Origin: Prochilodus magdalenae
Taxonomy: Eukaryota > Chordata > Actinopteri > Characiformes > Prochilodontidae
Direction: 5' to 3'
Length of the DNA stretch: 64,000 nt
Assembly (NCBI GenBank): GCA_024036415.1
Contig: JAMWET010000172.1
Span: forward strand, 1 to 64,000
Shown here: positions 40,928-53,600 of the stretch, piece after piece
Numbering within the stretch: position 1 is the stretch's first letter
Layout: every line of letters starts with the position of its first letter
Notes under the pieces: model-generated
Seen by the model: only the letters and a program-made list of their open reading frames with translations
Databases searched by the model: none
Told to the model about the DNA's origin: nothing
Position numbers and translations under genes: made by a program

Positions 40928-41304
40928 CTCCATCACCGGAGTTTTAGCAGACAGCTGAACTTAATTTACGCCCTCCATTTATACCTCTCCACGCCGCTTC
41001 AGCTTTTGCAAAGCTTTGCCAACTTAGTTAGCAATCCTGAGCGTTCTTTCGGTGAATTATCTCTTTTCTGGTTCTGGATCTCTTTTCTGTTATCGACTAC
41101 CCCTTTGCCTTTTCCTCCTAACTTGATTGCCTCCGCTGATTGTCTCTTTTGGTTTCGACTTTGCCTGCCTTGACTACATTTTCTAGCCCTACCCCTGTTG
41201 CTGTATCTGCATTGCTGCTTTGTTTGTTTACTTCCCTGTTCAATAAATATTCTGCCTTGACTTTTAACTCTGCAAGCGTCGACCCGGAGTCTTTTTCCCT
41301 GACA
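40928..41304 (+). repeat. Truncated 3' LTR of the gypsy-type element
   Basis: It matches 39734-40095. Its start is fused to integrase coding sequence at 'ctccatcaccgg', so a deletion removed the end of the internal region and 90 bp of the LTR. Confidence 0.88.
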
Positions 41305-41328
41305 GTGTGTTTTAAATAATGTATATAG

Positions 41329-43310
41329 TAGGCCTGTCGAAATTAACACGATAATAACACATTAATGCAATCTAAAAAAAAAAATAGTGCCATTAACGCA
41401 AATTAATATTTACCTTGAGACTTGATTGTATGCGGCATCTCTCATTAAGAGTAGAGGAGTAAGTAAATGAAATAGAAAGGTCTGTTTTTAACAGCAAGTT
41501 TCATTTCAAAAGTTTGCCAGATGGCTCTCTTTACAAAACAAAGGCTGTTTGCAGTTATTGCCAGGCTGAGTTTAACTATCACCAGAGTATATCCAGCCTG
41601 AAATACCACATGCAGGCCAAGCACACATTTGGCAACAGGTTGAGCTCTGGCAATTTACGACAGACACCATAGGACAATGTTTGACAGCAGATGGTGGATT
41701 AGCCAACCTCCAACAAATTAATGGTAGCAATTGTTAGTGGATAGTCACAGCATGCAGACCGATTAACATAGTGGAGGACGACAGTCTGCACGAAATAATT
41801 AGGATTGCTTTCAAGGACCCATCAACCATCGTCAACAGGATTCTCGAGCTATATGAAACGGAAAGGGCAAAACTAGCTCAGGATTTGGAACTCACAGCCA
41901 CTATTGCTCTTACGGCTGATAATTGGACATCACTAGGTAACTATGGCTATCTCTGAGTTACAGGTCATTAAATAGATGAACATTGGCAACATTTTACGCA
42001 CCCTGAGCACAGATAGTACAATAATATAATGGCAGCAATGAGATACCTACCGTTTGAACATTCGCCATGCCATCGCACACAGCATCCAACGTACTGTCAC
42101 AGTGTCCCTACAAAATGGTGCATTTGACTGTGTGCTTTCTAAGTGCGACAAGGTGGTGGGACACTTCCAGCATGGTCCATCGAATACCTCTGAACTAAAA
42201 AAACAGCAAGTTGCACATGGGCTGAAGACTGAGCCACTTGTGCAAGACGTACTAAACTGATGGTACTCCACTCCACTGGAGATGGTAAAACGCCTTCAAA
42301 GACACCAAGAGCCAGTAAAAGACGCCCTAGCCATGCACAAAACCGATGTCGCCATGCCAAAACAAAGGCCGAGCTGGAAAAACTGCAGAAGCTGGAGGCA
42401 TTGCAGGAGCCCTGCAGCTAACCTATTGTTCTTTTGCTGGTGAAGCTCATGTTGTGTCATTGTTGATATGCACAGTACTCACACATGCCAATGATTTTAG
42501 CTGTGTTACAGGGCAATTACTTTAGCCTCACTTTTTTCTGTTTTTCTGTTCTGATGTGCAGTAGGCCCTATAGTGTTTTTGTGTGTGTGTGACTGAATAT
42601 AAATGAATAAGTAGGTTATCTCAGTTATATTCACTTTTGTTTTGCAGATACTTAACTGAAATCCTAGGAGGAGAAAAAATTGTTTCCTGTTTGGTTGTAT
42701 TGCCTGCATTATGCCATCTGTCTCCGGTAATGGAGAGTTCAGAGGATGACCCTGCCTACATTGTCAAGTTCAAGCAGACCGTCACCTTGGAAATGGAGAA
42801 ACGCAAGGAAAAAACAAACAGTACCTGGCTGAAGATTTTCACAGCACTTGACCCTAGATTTAAGGACCTCAAGTGTCTACACAGATCTGAGAGAGCTGAG
42901 GTGTGGGCACTGATTGCTGGCATTATGAGGGAGGAGATGCTTGCACAGGAACCATTGCAAACAGTAACATCTGAATCACCACAGAAGAAAGCCGCTCTCT
43001 TGGTTGCTTTAGAATCTGAGTCTGATGAAGAGGAGGACTGTACTGAAAAATGTCTGGAGCGCTATAGAGCTGAGCCTGTCATTAGCATGGAGGACTGTCC
43101 CTTGGAATGGTGGTCTAAACATGCTGGGTCACACCCCAAATTGGCCTGCATTGCTCGCGAGTACTTTGCAACACCTACCACATCAGTAGCTTGTGAGAGG
43201 TTGTTTTCTATTTCTGGGCACACTGTGCAGAAAAAGCGAGCTGCTTTGTCATCTAGCAATGTGACCAGACTTGTGTACCTAAGCAGCTGGCTTGGGTTAG
43301 CAAAATAGAA
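41329..43310 (+). mobile_element. hAT (ZBED-like) transposon remnant
   Basis: A start like TAGGCCTGTCGAAATTAACA at 41329 is followed by a BED zinc finger ('CSYCQAEFNYHQ...YHMQAKH', about 41550-41625), a transposase piece with 'IALTADNWTSLGNYGYL' (41771-41956), and a long frame at 42637-43308. That last frame includes 'TALDPRFKDLKCL' and a complete hAT dimerisation domain ('WWSKHAGSHPKLACIAREYF', 'TSVACERLFSISGHTV'). Stops and frameshifts lie between the pieces. The 3' TIR and an 8-bp target duplication were not found, so the right end is uncertain. A ZBED-type host gene is unlikely given the breaks. Confidence 0.82.
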
Positions 43311-44333
43311 GCTGTTCCTAACTACATTATTCAAAATTAGGGCCAACCTGTTGTTGCTGTTCAGATTAATATAACCAGTTGCTTGATTTTGAATTAGGCC
43401 TAGACCTATGTTTTATTAAGAAGAGTTTAATGGAGTTGGTTTATGTATGCACTTTGCATTAAGTGAGATTTTAATATGCTGTAGCGCTGTGGTATGACGC
43501 TAAATGTCTGTAATTTATTTTTTTGTTTGCACAGTTCTGTTAAATCCTATAGGGTGTGACTTTATTCTTGCTGTGACTTTATTTACATTATGTTTCAGAA
43601 TAAGTATAATTTACACAAGAAGTACAAGTGTTAGAATTTGTGCATGGCTTAATTAAAACTGCATTTTGTCGCTTTTAATTAAGATCTATTCATTTTATTT
43701 AAGAATATAAAAGAATATAAAGAACACTGCACTGGTAGTTTGAAAATACATGTCTCTTTCTGTTGCTCTTCCATTTAGTTGAGAGGTTGTGTGAGGAACC
43801 TGAATTCTGAATTGAATTTCTTTTAAGTAGACATTTCCTTGGGTGAAATATCCAAGGTGGCGTAATCAAGTTACCATTGTTGTTAGTCCCTAATTTACCC
43901 AATAATGTGTGTTAAAGTGTTAACCAGGATTCAGAAGCACATCTGCCTTTTCTGGACCTGAGCTAATTTAAGATGGAACAAGGGAAAGTAGAAAAGTTTT
44001 GACGCAGTATATGCTATATCCAGAAAACATCTTTTTCAAGAAAGCTCTTTCTCATTTCAGCAAGACAATGACGTACTTTCTGCACATATTATAGCAGCAC
44101 GGCCCCACATTTTCTGTGCTCCCACATAAACTCATATTGTTTTATGAAGTGAAATTGGAGACCGCCCACACAAGTGTTTTGCTATGGGCTAACCCTAGAC
44201 AGAATGGTAACATAGACAAACAATGTTAAAAAAGAAAAAAAAAAAAACGGTTATACATTAAGCATGCAGAATGTACAAATCCATTCCAACCACATAAATG
44301 TAATTCTAATTTTTAGTGATAAAAAAACCTCAC
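43311..44333. other. Intergenic or intronic sequence, nothing recognised
   Basis: This may contain the lost 3' end of the hAT remnant. No gene is seen. Confidence 0.4.
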
Positions 44334-44938
44334 CCATCCCTGATCTGATGCTCTCTCTCTGTTTCTGCTCGTTCATCATCCTCTTTTTTGATCTCTCTTC
44401 TTCTGCACTTCTCTTCTCTTCCACCTCCTGTAGAATCTTTCCATTAATTTTAAAATGGCGTCCACTGTTTGCTGCCACCACCTTCCTGCTCCTCTATCTT
44501 CTCCAGCAGCTCTGTGACCTGAGTGTCATCACTCCTCTTCTTATTGTTGTGTCAATGAGCTGCTCTATGTGTGTGTCTCCCAGCCAGCACAATAGTGTGA
44601 CTCCTGACTGAATCAGCAAAAAAGTCCAAGTATTGATCGAATATTGTCACTTTATTTTCTTTAATCTCACAGTCAAGACACATGATCCTGGAGGACACAG
44701 AGACACACTGAGAACAATCTTCTGTTTCAGTAACTCAGTGCTCTCCTCTACAGGTTCATTACTCCACCATCCTGGAGCTTCAACCACAGTGATGTGTCTC
44801 CCTGCTACTTCACACACTGAGCAGTTCTCTTTAACGCAGACTTCTCTCTGTTCAGGATAGTGTTTCCTGCTGAACTCTTCCCAGCATTTCTGTTCCCCAG
44901 CAGCACAATCCTCAGTTCTGAGAGACGGAGTGAGTCGC
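44334..44938 (-). pseudogene. GIMAP/AIG1 GTPase pseudo-exon
   Basis: Acceptor-like 'atgtccagcag' and donor-like 'GTGAGG' still border it in the family phase. It starts with an intact '[20 protein letters not shown]', but a 13-nt deletion after 'TAQCVK' shifts the frame. The following part ('[19 protein letters not shown]') is readable only in another frame, the region after 'SLCPPG' is rearranged, and the G4/guanine-binding part is largely missing. The C-terminal charged helix survives in yet another frame. It is therefore a dead fifth copy upstream of the array, too broken to be spliced in productively. Confidence 0.93.
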
Positions 44939-44984
44939 CTGCTGGACATTAAAAAAAAAAAGATTTTTTTTAACCTTAGGCAGG

Positions 44985-45345
44985 TTTGAGATCTTGAACA
45001 ATATCACCACAGCACATTCTGAGCTTCAGAAAAATGGTCCCGCTGTTTATTCGTTATTAGTGACCTGAAGACCAGGCTAAGAGCTAAAATGGGGCTTGAT
45101 TTGATGCAATTCCTTAATCCTCACATTCACGACTCCGGAAATCCACAAAATTTTTGGTGATGGCCAAATTACAAGGAGAAGGAAAATTAAATCTCTTAAA
45201 TGCATCTCTTGCAAGGCAATGTGTTGTCTTTGATGCTGGACAACAATTGGTTAGGTAAACTAAAATCATATTTTGTTCAGGCATACAATGTGTTATTTGA
45301 AAGTGAAGCTCCTGTGGCACAATGCTAATAATTCTGCGCAATTAT
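44985..45345. repeat. Duplicated block, copy 1
   Basis: 'aatatcaccacagcacattc' (45000) to 'caggcatacaatgtgttatt' (45276) matches 46068-46375 ('aatatcaccacagcacattg' to 'cagccatacaatgtgttgtt') with scattered changes. Not coding. Confidence 0.85.
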
Positions 45346-45737
45346 GTTTTGATACCTGGTATTTGAGGGTAATTTGGGGCCAGTCAAAAATCCACAAATT
45401 ACACCTGTGTTAAAACTAATGCAGCTAAAATAGAGCTAAAGTTCAACTTTAGTTTCTATGGTTGTTTAAGTACTGTAAAGGTATTCTCAAAAACTTTAAA
45501 AAAAAAAAAAAAACTTTCAAAAAAAAATAGCATTCAGAACACAGCCTTTTCAAAACGTAACATCGGCTGAACATAGTAATAAACATAGTAAAGAAATCCT
45601 CCACATGGGGGAAGAGATGAGGTCTTTACAAAACAGATGAAATAAGACTGATACATAAGAAAAGAGTCTCTCCTAATATCACTATATGCTTCTGACTAAT
45701 CATTACTCGGTTATCTACTTCAAATAAATACATTTTT

Positions 45738-45985
45738 AATGAAGAACAGTTTGTAACTCAAGCAACACAATCATACACATGTACAATAACTTCTGACTAT
45801 TCTTCACATTCGGGATAATGGTTGTTGTATTTACCGCCACCTACTGGTGGTTTTCAAACTTTTATTTGTGAATCACTGATGTGCACAAGCACAGGAAAGT
45901 TGATTGGATCAGAACACAAACAGCCAGCGCTGCAAGACAACAAGATATGCAAATCAGACCAGAGTTCCCATGTTCATTCAAAAGA
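45738..45985. repeat. Duplicated block of about 250 bp, copy 1
   Basis: It shares long identical runs with 48118-48400, including 'taccgccacctactggtggt', 'ttttcaaacttttatttgtg' and 'aatcactgatgtgcacaagc'. Together with the neighbouring block this shows local duplication of the region upstream of the main gene. Confidence 0.9.
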
Positions 45986-46044
45986 AGACAAAGAATGGTT
46001 TTAATTCTATAACATGTATGGCACTGTGCAATTATTTTTTGTAA

Positions 46045-46440
46045 CCAGTCAGGCTGGTTTGACATCTTTAACAATATCACCACAGCACATTGTGAGCTTC
46101 ATAAACATGGTTTCTCCCTATATTTACATTTTGTGACCTGAAAACCAGGCTAAATACTAAAACAGAGCTCAAGTGTATGGCTCCTGAAATCCACAGAATT
46201 TTTGGTGTTATCCAAAATACAAAGAGATAGAAATTTAAATATCTTAAATGCATCTCTCGCAAGGCAATGTGTTTTTCTTCTTGCTGTACAGCATTTGGTT
46301 ACGTAAATGAACCCATTTTACTAGCATAAAACTAGTCCATATGCTGTTCAGCCATACAATGTGTTGTTATTTTATCTGCTGTATAATACAAATGTAAATT
46401 CCTGTGCAATTAATTTTTGATACATGGTATTTAAGATCCT
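46045..46440. repeat. Duplicated block, copy 2 of 44985-45345
   Basis: See the first copy. The order of blocks is kept, with small indels. Confidence 0.85.
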
Positions 46441-47514
46441 CTGGGGTCAAAACATGCACAAATGAAAAATGAAAACTGTTAAAACTAATGCAGCTCAGTT
46501 AGGGATTTAGTTGTGCTGCTGAAATGAAATTAAGTAAGCTGTAAAAAACTCCAATTGTAATATCCTTTCCCATTGGCTCCTGGAATCATCTATTTAGTTA
46601 TTGATTTGCTAGTTTTACTCAGCCACTATTTGTTGTCTTTATCTCTCTTACCCTCTATTGTGTATGCATCATTCTTATACTCCATGGTTAAACGCTTATC
46701 CACCTACTAAGTCCAAGCTACAATGCAACCTACCGCCATGCACTATTCTACACCAGATCAGTAGACCAGTGGTCAATTTAGAAGTAATACATAAAATTAC
46801 TCAGTTTAGTATATTAGAACTCACATGTTTGTGGTTTAGTTGTATGAACCGAGTACATATTACGCACTAAAGCATCTTAAAAGCTATATAGCATAGTTGT
46901 GTAGAACAACTTGACCTAGCATTTTAGAGTAAATCCAACCTTTATGTATGTGTAATAATAGATAAGATTGTTACCTATGTAAAAGGAAACAAAGTAGTCA
47001 TTGATGACGAAGCAATATGAAGGAGTCATTGATGATGAAAATGTAAAGCCAGCTCTGAGGACAGGGACCCAGCTGAACATGTAGCAGGTTTAGGAAAGAG
47101 TCCAGTGAAGTCTTATGACTGTATTCCAGTGTGCATATTGTTCTGTGTTTTGTTTTATTTATGTTTTTGCACATACTACATTTCAGATCATTCAATATGA
47201 TCTGCAAACTCTTCCAAATACCGCTTGAGACAGACTTTAAAACACATACGCAAACAGCTGCCTCTTTAGCGGCTTCTCTACTTCTGTACTGTTTATTCTG
47301 CATGCACATGTTTTAGTGTTCACAGAGGCATGGCTTTCAGTAGCAATGTAAACAAACGCATCACTGTGGCTGGCTTCTCCATCTATTGTCTGGACACTGG
47401 ACTCTGGTAATGGCAGAGATGGCGGGGTATGCGCTATGGTGAACTCCCAGTATGTAGCTGTTCTAGATGTAGCTGTTCTAACTGCTGCTCTACAGACCTT
47501 GAACTCAAAAGCCA

Positions 47515-47565
47515 ACTTTAGTTTCTATGGTTGTTTAAGTACTGTAAAGGTATTCTCCAAATATA
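47515..47565. repeat. Short duplicated block (partner at 45449-45495)
   Basis: 'tttagtttctatggttgttt' and 'aagtactgtaaaggtattct' occur at both places, part of the same local duplication history. Confidence 0.75.
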
Positions 47566-47728
47566 ATATATGGTCATATGCAGTCAAACAACAGGCAAAA
47601 CCAAGCATATCACCAAGGACAACAGAGAAAGGGATTACTGGGTGAATTTGTTCAGACCTGCCAGATCTACAATAACGTGAACAACACAATCAACTGCCTG
47701 ATCCAGAGTAACTGAAGTTAGCCATGCT

Positions 47729-47756
47729 TACCTGATGGATTCAGTTTAGGTGGGGC
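47729..47756 (-). CDS. Candidate 28-nt upstream mini-exon of the GIMAP gene
   Basis: Reading the minus strand, 'gttatacag' is followed by 28 nt and 'GTAAGC'. In phase 0 it encodes AAPPKLNPS and ends with G. Spliced to the GT at the start of a GIMAP exon this gives Gly and continues '[13 protein letters not shown]'. The phase and splice sites fit, and a Pro-rich lead ahead of the AIG1 domain is reasonable. It is short enough to occur by chance, and no exon with a start Met was found further upstream. Confidence 0.33.
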
Positions 47757-48117
47757 TGCCTGTATAACACAACCTGAACAGGTAAAACAGGAACAAGACT
47801 CAGTTGTCACAGTATCACAAATGTAATAACAACAGCATGTTTCTGACATGACATTAAGCAGTATTTACTTCATATATCGTTACTGTCCAAAGAAAAAACA
47901 GGTATCTCCTAAATGGCAACTTTACAGGAGAGGCCAAAAACCTCATTTAATTTGAATGGAATTAAAAAAGCAGTTTTGGGCCATTTCTGTTGATCCAATC
48001 TTCATGAAATTTCCACACAGTGTGAATAGCAGCTCATGTGTTTAAATGTGTCACAAAATGAAAAATCAACAAAAATAGTGATACATGTTTTTCTTTGGAC
48101 AGCGACGATATACATTT

Positions 48118-48400
48118 TAATGAGAAACAGTTTGTAACTCAAGAAACACAATCATACACATGTCCAACATCATCTGACTATTCTTCACATTAGGGATTAT
48201 GGTTGTTGTAATGTGCAAATTTACCGCCACCTACTGGTGGTTTTCAAACTTTTATTTGTGAATCACTGATGTGCACAAGCACAGGAAGTTGGATCAGAAC
48301 AGAAACAGCCAGCGCTGCAAGTCAAACGAATCCACAAGATATGCAAATCAGACCAGAGCTCCCATGTTCATTCAAAAGAAGATGACAAGGAATGGTTTTA
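48118..48400. repeat. Duplicated block of about 280 bp, copy 2 of 45738-45985
   Basis: It matches the first copy closely, with small insertions ('taatgtgcaaat' near 48210). Confidence 0.9.
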
Positions 48401-50606
48401 ATTCTATCACTAGTACGTGTATGGAACTGTGCAATAATTAAAAAAACAAAAAAGAATAGAAAAGAAAAAAAAAAAACCCCTAATGCTCACGGATGTTGAA
48501 TTAGGTGGTGGTTTTCTTCCAAAGGCAAATAAAAACTATCATGAACACAGCCAAGATCATATGCAACCAATTTCATAGGCATCAAAGAAACGAGAGACAG
48601 ACAAAAGAGAAACTGAAAACCATGCAAGCCCCAAAAAACACAAGGTGCAAAACAACAAGAAACTACCAAGAAATAAAAAAGCAATCCAAATAGTAATTCA
48701 AGAGAAACACCAGTGTTCAAACAACAGGAAATGCAGCCAAAACAAAAGAGCACCTAGTAAGGTAACAAACACATACATACAGGTTTATAAACTCCAGATA
48801 GGATTGCAAAATTGCGTGCATAGTTAGAAGTCCAGCGTCCTCGATCTAGGAAGCTGTCTCTGATTGGTTGACTGGTGACTGGTGACATGTGATTGGGCTG
48901 TCAGAAAGCAGGGGATTATGGGAACTGTAGTGAGGGGAGTTCAGTGAAGCAGAGGAAGAACACGGAGGCGTGGCACGCTGTAAGGAATTCTTTTATAGGA
49001 GCAGGGTGGAAGATGTGTAATGGTGTTTAGGGGCTCCAAAGGGGGAGTAAACCAGCGACCCACGTCTCTACTGGTACAGCCCCGGTGTGCTACTTTAAAT
49101 AATGTGGCAGTCACATTCAGTCGTGCGAATCGGCGCTGTGTGTCCGCATGAGTTTTTAAGGTGGAACGGGAATTCGAATAAGAATCTACGTTCAGACTCG
49201 AGATCAGTGAGTCAAATTCAGTTCGGCTGAATTAATCTGAACACAGTATCATCCAGTTTACAGGGCTGCTGTATTTAGGATTGCCACCTTTCAGAAATAA
49301 AATGTCATGAAATAAAATTGCTGGACATTCGCTGTGTCTCCCTAAGGTAGCTCTAGGTCTGAAAAAGTTTCACTCGGGGCCTGGTCTCACATAAAGGAAT
49401 CATCTGATCTGGTGTTCAGGATTGATCGTTGAAATTAAAATAGACATTGTTTCTCTAAATAGAGATTCCAACCATGTCCATTTTAAATCCGGGATGATGC
49501 ATGAAGCTCTATAGTATAAATCACCCTGTATACACAGTTTCATAGATGTGCTAGAGTTTTAACCCTCAATAAAAATATGTAATGTTTAAAAATGAATTAG
49601 AAATAAATTTTAAAGGAATACTTCTACTTTTTTTTACTTGAAGTACATTTTTGAAGTACATACTTGAGTAATACTTTGACTTTTACTCAAGTTTTTTTTT
49701 TTTTGCTTGTAGATTTACATAGTAAGGGATTTGTGTAATTTTGCCACCTCTGCAACTAATTAATAAGCAACAGGTCAGTGACATGACTATGTATAAAAAG
49801 AGCATCTCAAAGCGGTGGAGTCTTACAGTGGTAAACATGAATCTTTTCTGAAATGTGCTGGCATCAAATTCAAAATAGGCATATATTTTTTAAAACAACA
49901 ATCCAGTTTCTCAGCTGCAGCATGCGATATGGAATGTTTATACTACTTTTAATTACATATAAATATGAAATGATTTTGGCATTTTAGATTTATTCCAACT
50001 TGGCCAAAAAGCCTTGCTGGAATTCCAGTCTGTTACCTTTTGTTAAAAGATAATCCTGTCCCATGACACAGTCCTTACTGGCCACCTACCAGCAAACTTG
50101 GGATGCTCCCACACAATGCACAGCAACAACTAAAAGAGGTCGGGAAGAGCATGTTCAGTTTTGTAGCCATATGTTAGTCAAAGTAATGTTTACATGTGAA
50201 GAGAGAAGGGTCTATCTGCAATCTGTCAGACAGGGGTGGAACATGTATAGGGGAGGAACTGCTGTGGGGTGTGACCAACAGAACAGAGTGGACAAGCTCT
50301 GGGCTCATCAGGAGCTTTTCAGACAAGACAGTGAATACAACAATTTACATCATGAGAAAAATAGTGTGTGAACATTAAAAGTGAGCATTATTGGTCAAGT
50401 TTGGTGGAAGAAGAACAGTCTGAGGCTGTACATTTGTGGATTGGACTGAGATTGGACCAAAATTATTGAAGTCTTTCAAGAGTGATGTGGCAAACGTTTG
50501 CTGCAAAACTCTCCCAGGTTTACTGTTTACATCTTATGCATTTAATCATGCAGAATGTTTTAAAAATCGATGGAGGCTAACCCTCCCAAGAACTAGTACA
50601 TACATT
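48401..50606. other. No gene recognised
   Basis: The stretch 48830-49250 is less AT-rich and could hold a promoter or an LTR-like repeat ('gattatgggaactgtagt' near 48914), but neither is proven. The segment 49620-49750 resembles 'aagtacttttactcaag' sequence found elsewhere in the window. Confidence 0.35.
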
Positions 50607-53600
50607 TAGGGATGCACCGATCCAACCTTTTTCAGTTAAGATACCGAATCAGAATCAGAATCAGAATCAGAATCTCTTTATTTCACCAAGTATGTTACAC
50701 ATACAAGGAATTTGTCTTGGTAAGAGCAACACGTATGACAAGTAACAAAAAACAAGTAACAAAAACACAGAACACAGATTATTTACAGTATTAAACTAAA
50801 GGAAAATTACACTATACAATAAATAGGGTCGGGGATAAATTAAAAAAATAAATAAATAAAAAGTACTAAAGGTAATAAAAAGCTGAAGAAGCTGAGAGAT
50901 GTGAACAGATTTAGTTGAAAAATAGAAAGTTACAGATGACCTGAATATTAACAGAATGAGAACATCTGTACAGGTGTGCAAATAGGCAGAGTGCAAATAG
51001 GCAGAGTGCAAGTAGCTGTTCAGTCCGGTTTGGTACAGTTCAGTGTATGTTTTGAGGTTTACAGTGGTAGGTGTCCACTGTGGTTGAGGAGCGCTACAGC
51101 TCTGGGGAAAAAGCTGTTAGCATGACGTGCTGTGCTGGTTTTGATGGACCGCAGTCTTCTACCAGAGGGGAGTGTCTGGAAGAGGAGGTGTCCAGGATGT
51201 GAGGGGTCAGATGTAATTTTGCCAGCACGCTTCCTCACCCTGCTGGTGAAGATCTGCTGAAGTGATGGCAGGTTACATCCAATGATCCTCTCTGCTGTCC
51301 TGATGATGCGCTGGAGTTTGGTTCTTTCCTGTGAGGTGGAGGAACCATACCAGATGGTTATGGAGGCTGTGAGAATGGACTCGATGATCGCTGTGTAGAA
51401 CTGGATCATCAGGGTCTGTGGCAGGTGGAATTTCTTCAGCTGTCTCAGGAAGAACATTCTCTGTTGAGCTTTCTTGATGATGGAGATGGTGTTTTTCTCC
51501 CATTTCAAGTCTCTGGAGATGGTGGTGCCCAGGAACTTGAGTGACTCCACCATGGATACTGTAGTGTTGTTGATCTGGAGGGGGGGAAGGGGGGGGTGGA
51601 TTGCGTCGGAAATCCACCACCATGGCGGGGAGGGAAACTACAGTCTACAGTTTTTGTGTTTAGCAGCAGCAGGTGGTTGTTGCTGCACCAGGACACCAGC
51701 TGCTCAAATTTCCTTTCTGTAAGCAGACTCATCACCGTTGGCTATAAGGCCCACCAGAGTGGAGTCATCTGCAAATTTCAGGATCTTTACAGCTGGATCT
51801 TTGGAGACACAGTCATTAGTGTAGAGGCTGAAGAGAAGGGGTGAAAGAACACAACCCTGTGGGACTCCTGTACTGAGTGTCCGAAAATCTGAAGTTTGCT
51901 TCCCCAGCCGCACCTGCTGTCTCCTGTCTGTCAGAAAATCCACGATCCACGACACATTGGAGCCTGGCACTGACAGCTGGGAGAGTTTTTGGCCTGAAGA
52001 AGCTGCGGCACAACAGTGTTAAAAGCCGAAGCTAAAGTCCAACCACAAACAAAACCCTAGCATAGTTTCCATGGCTGTCGAGATGTGTTGCAGGATAAAA
52101 GTGCCAGGGTCAGGTTTGACCACATCGTCGACAGACCTGTTTGCTCGGTACGCAAACTGCAGGGGGTCCAGCAGGGGGGTCTGTGATGGACTTCAGGTGG
52201 GCTAGGATCAGGCGTTCAAAGACCTTCATGACTACAGAGGTCAGGGCGACAGGCCTGTAGTCATTCAGTCCAGTGATGGTGGATTTTTCTTGGGAACTGG
52301 AATGATGGTGGAGGTTTTGAAGCAGGCTGGAACAGAGCAGAGCTCCAGTGATCTGTTAAAAAATGTCTGTGTAAACACTGGAGCCAGTTGGTCACAGCAG
52401 TGTTTTTAGGGTAGATGGAGAGGACTGAGTCGGGCCCGGGGGGCTTTCCTCACGTTCGGTCGGCTGAAGAGCCTGTGACCATCCGGCCGTTTGAGGCAGT
52501 GATGAGCAGGAGGCATTGGTGAGAGGGCCAGTGTGGGGGGTGGAGGTGGAGGGGGGGTGTGGGGGGGGAGACAGTCTGATTGTCTTTTGCGAGTTCGAAT
52601 CTGCAGTAGAAACTCATTCAGGGTCGTTGGTGAGGTGTCGGTCGTTCAGGGGAGGAGGGGGGTCTTTCTCACCTTGTTACCAGTGAGAAGCTGAAGGCCT
52701 TTCCAGGCTGAAGATGGGTCGTTAGGAGTGATGTGTCTGCTCAGCTGCGCGGAGTACTTGCTCCTCGCAGCTCTAATCCCTTTTCTCCAGTCTGTATTTG
52801 GCCTCCTTATACACAGTTCTATCTCCACTCCTGAAACGCTTCCTCCTTTTCCCTCCGAAGCTGTTTGAGTTCTGCAGTAAACCAGGGTTTGTTGTTACTG
52901 TATCTCACCTGTGATTTAGTTGAGATACAGCTGTCCTTCACAAGAAACTGATGTATGACGTCACCATGTCGTGTCTGTGTATTTCGTTCCAGTCCGTTCT
53001 GTCGCCTCCCTCAAACAACACAAGGCGTTAGTGTGGGGATTTCGAAGCAGCAGCCCTGCAGCTTCTCAATGTCTCCCAGGCTCCACTCTTCACCTCTTTC
53101 CACTGTTGTGATGACCGGCTTTGTTGGGTTTTTTGAGTTTCTGGCCGGTAGGTTTGGAATGAGGTGAACGAGCCTGATGGTGATCGGAGAGCCCGACAGC
53201 TGCGCGCCGTGGACCGGCGCGCGATAGGCATTCTTGATACAGGTGTAGCACTTTGTCCAGTGGTGTTTGCCTTCTCGTGTTGGACACGCGATGTGTTGTC
53301 TGTATTTGGGAATCTCCCTTCGTGAGGTTAGCGCTGTTAAAATCCCCAGAATGATGAGAAAGCTGAGTCCGGGGAACTCCCGTAGTCGTCTTCCACTTTC
53401 GTTTAATCTGTTCCGCCATGGCTGTTTTTCAGTGCGTCGCTCTCGTGCACGCGCTTGGCGCAATGGTAGATGATGCCCGGCTAGAATGAATGAGGCTGAA
53501 CATCTTTCTGGGAGAGTAGAACGGCCTACAGGGTTATGAACAGAGATTCCACGGATTGAGGGGAGCATGACTTTTAAACAGTACCGTAGTATGTGTCTCT

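Larger units (their letters stand above)
39644..41304 (+). mobile_element. Gypsy-type LTR retrotransposon with a large internal deletion
   Basis: The 5' LTR is 39644-40095 (TGTCACG...CCTGACA). A partial 3' LTR at 40928-41304 matches its last 362 bp apart from a 15-bp indel. Both flanks read GTGTG (39639-39643 and 41305-41309), a candidate 5-bp target duplication, although they lie in simple sequence. Plus-strand remains are a gag start at 40116 ('MAELKDFQEALVNQGRLLGQ') that jumps at about 40420 to integrase sequence ('[19 protein letters not shown]'), then an integrase C-terminus ('[20 protein letters not shown]') that runs into the truncated 3' LTR. Protease, RT and RNase H are missing. Confidence 0.92.

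Noticed and set aside
42637..43308. Domesticated hAT-derived host gene (long intact 223-residue frame).
   Set aside because: The BED finger and catalytic parts upstream are broken and no splice sites join them. It is better explained as a decaying transposon, although the missing right TIR leaves some doubt.
53011..53568. Long minus-strand frame of 185 codons as a gene.
   Set aside because: It lies inside the LINE and represents part of its degraded polyprotein.
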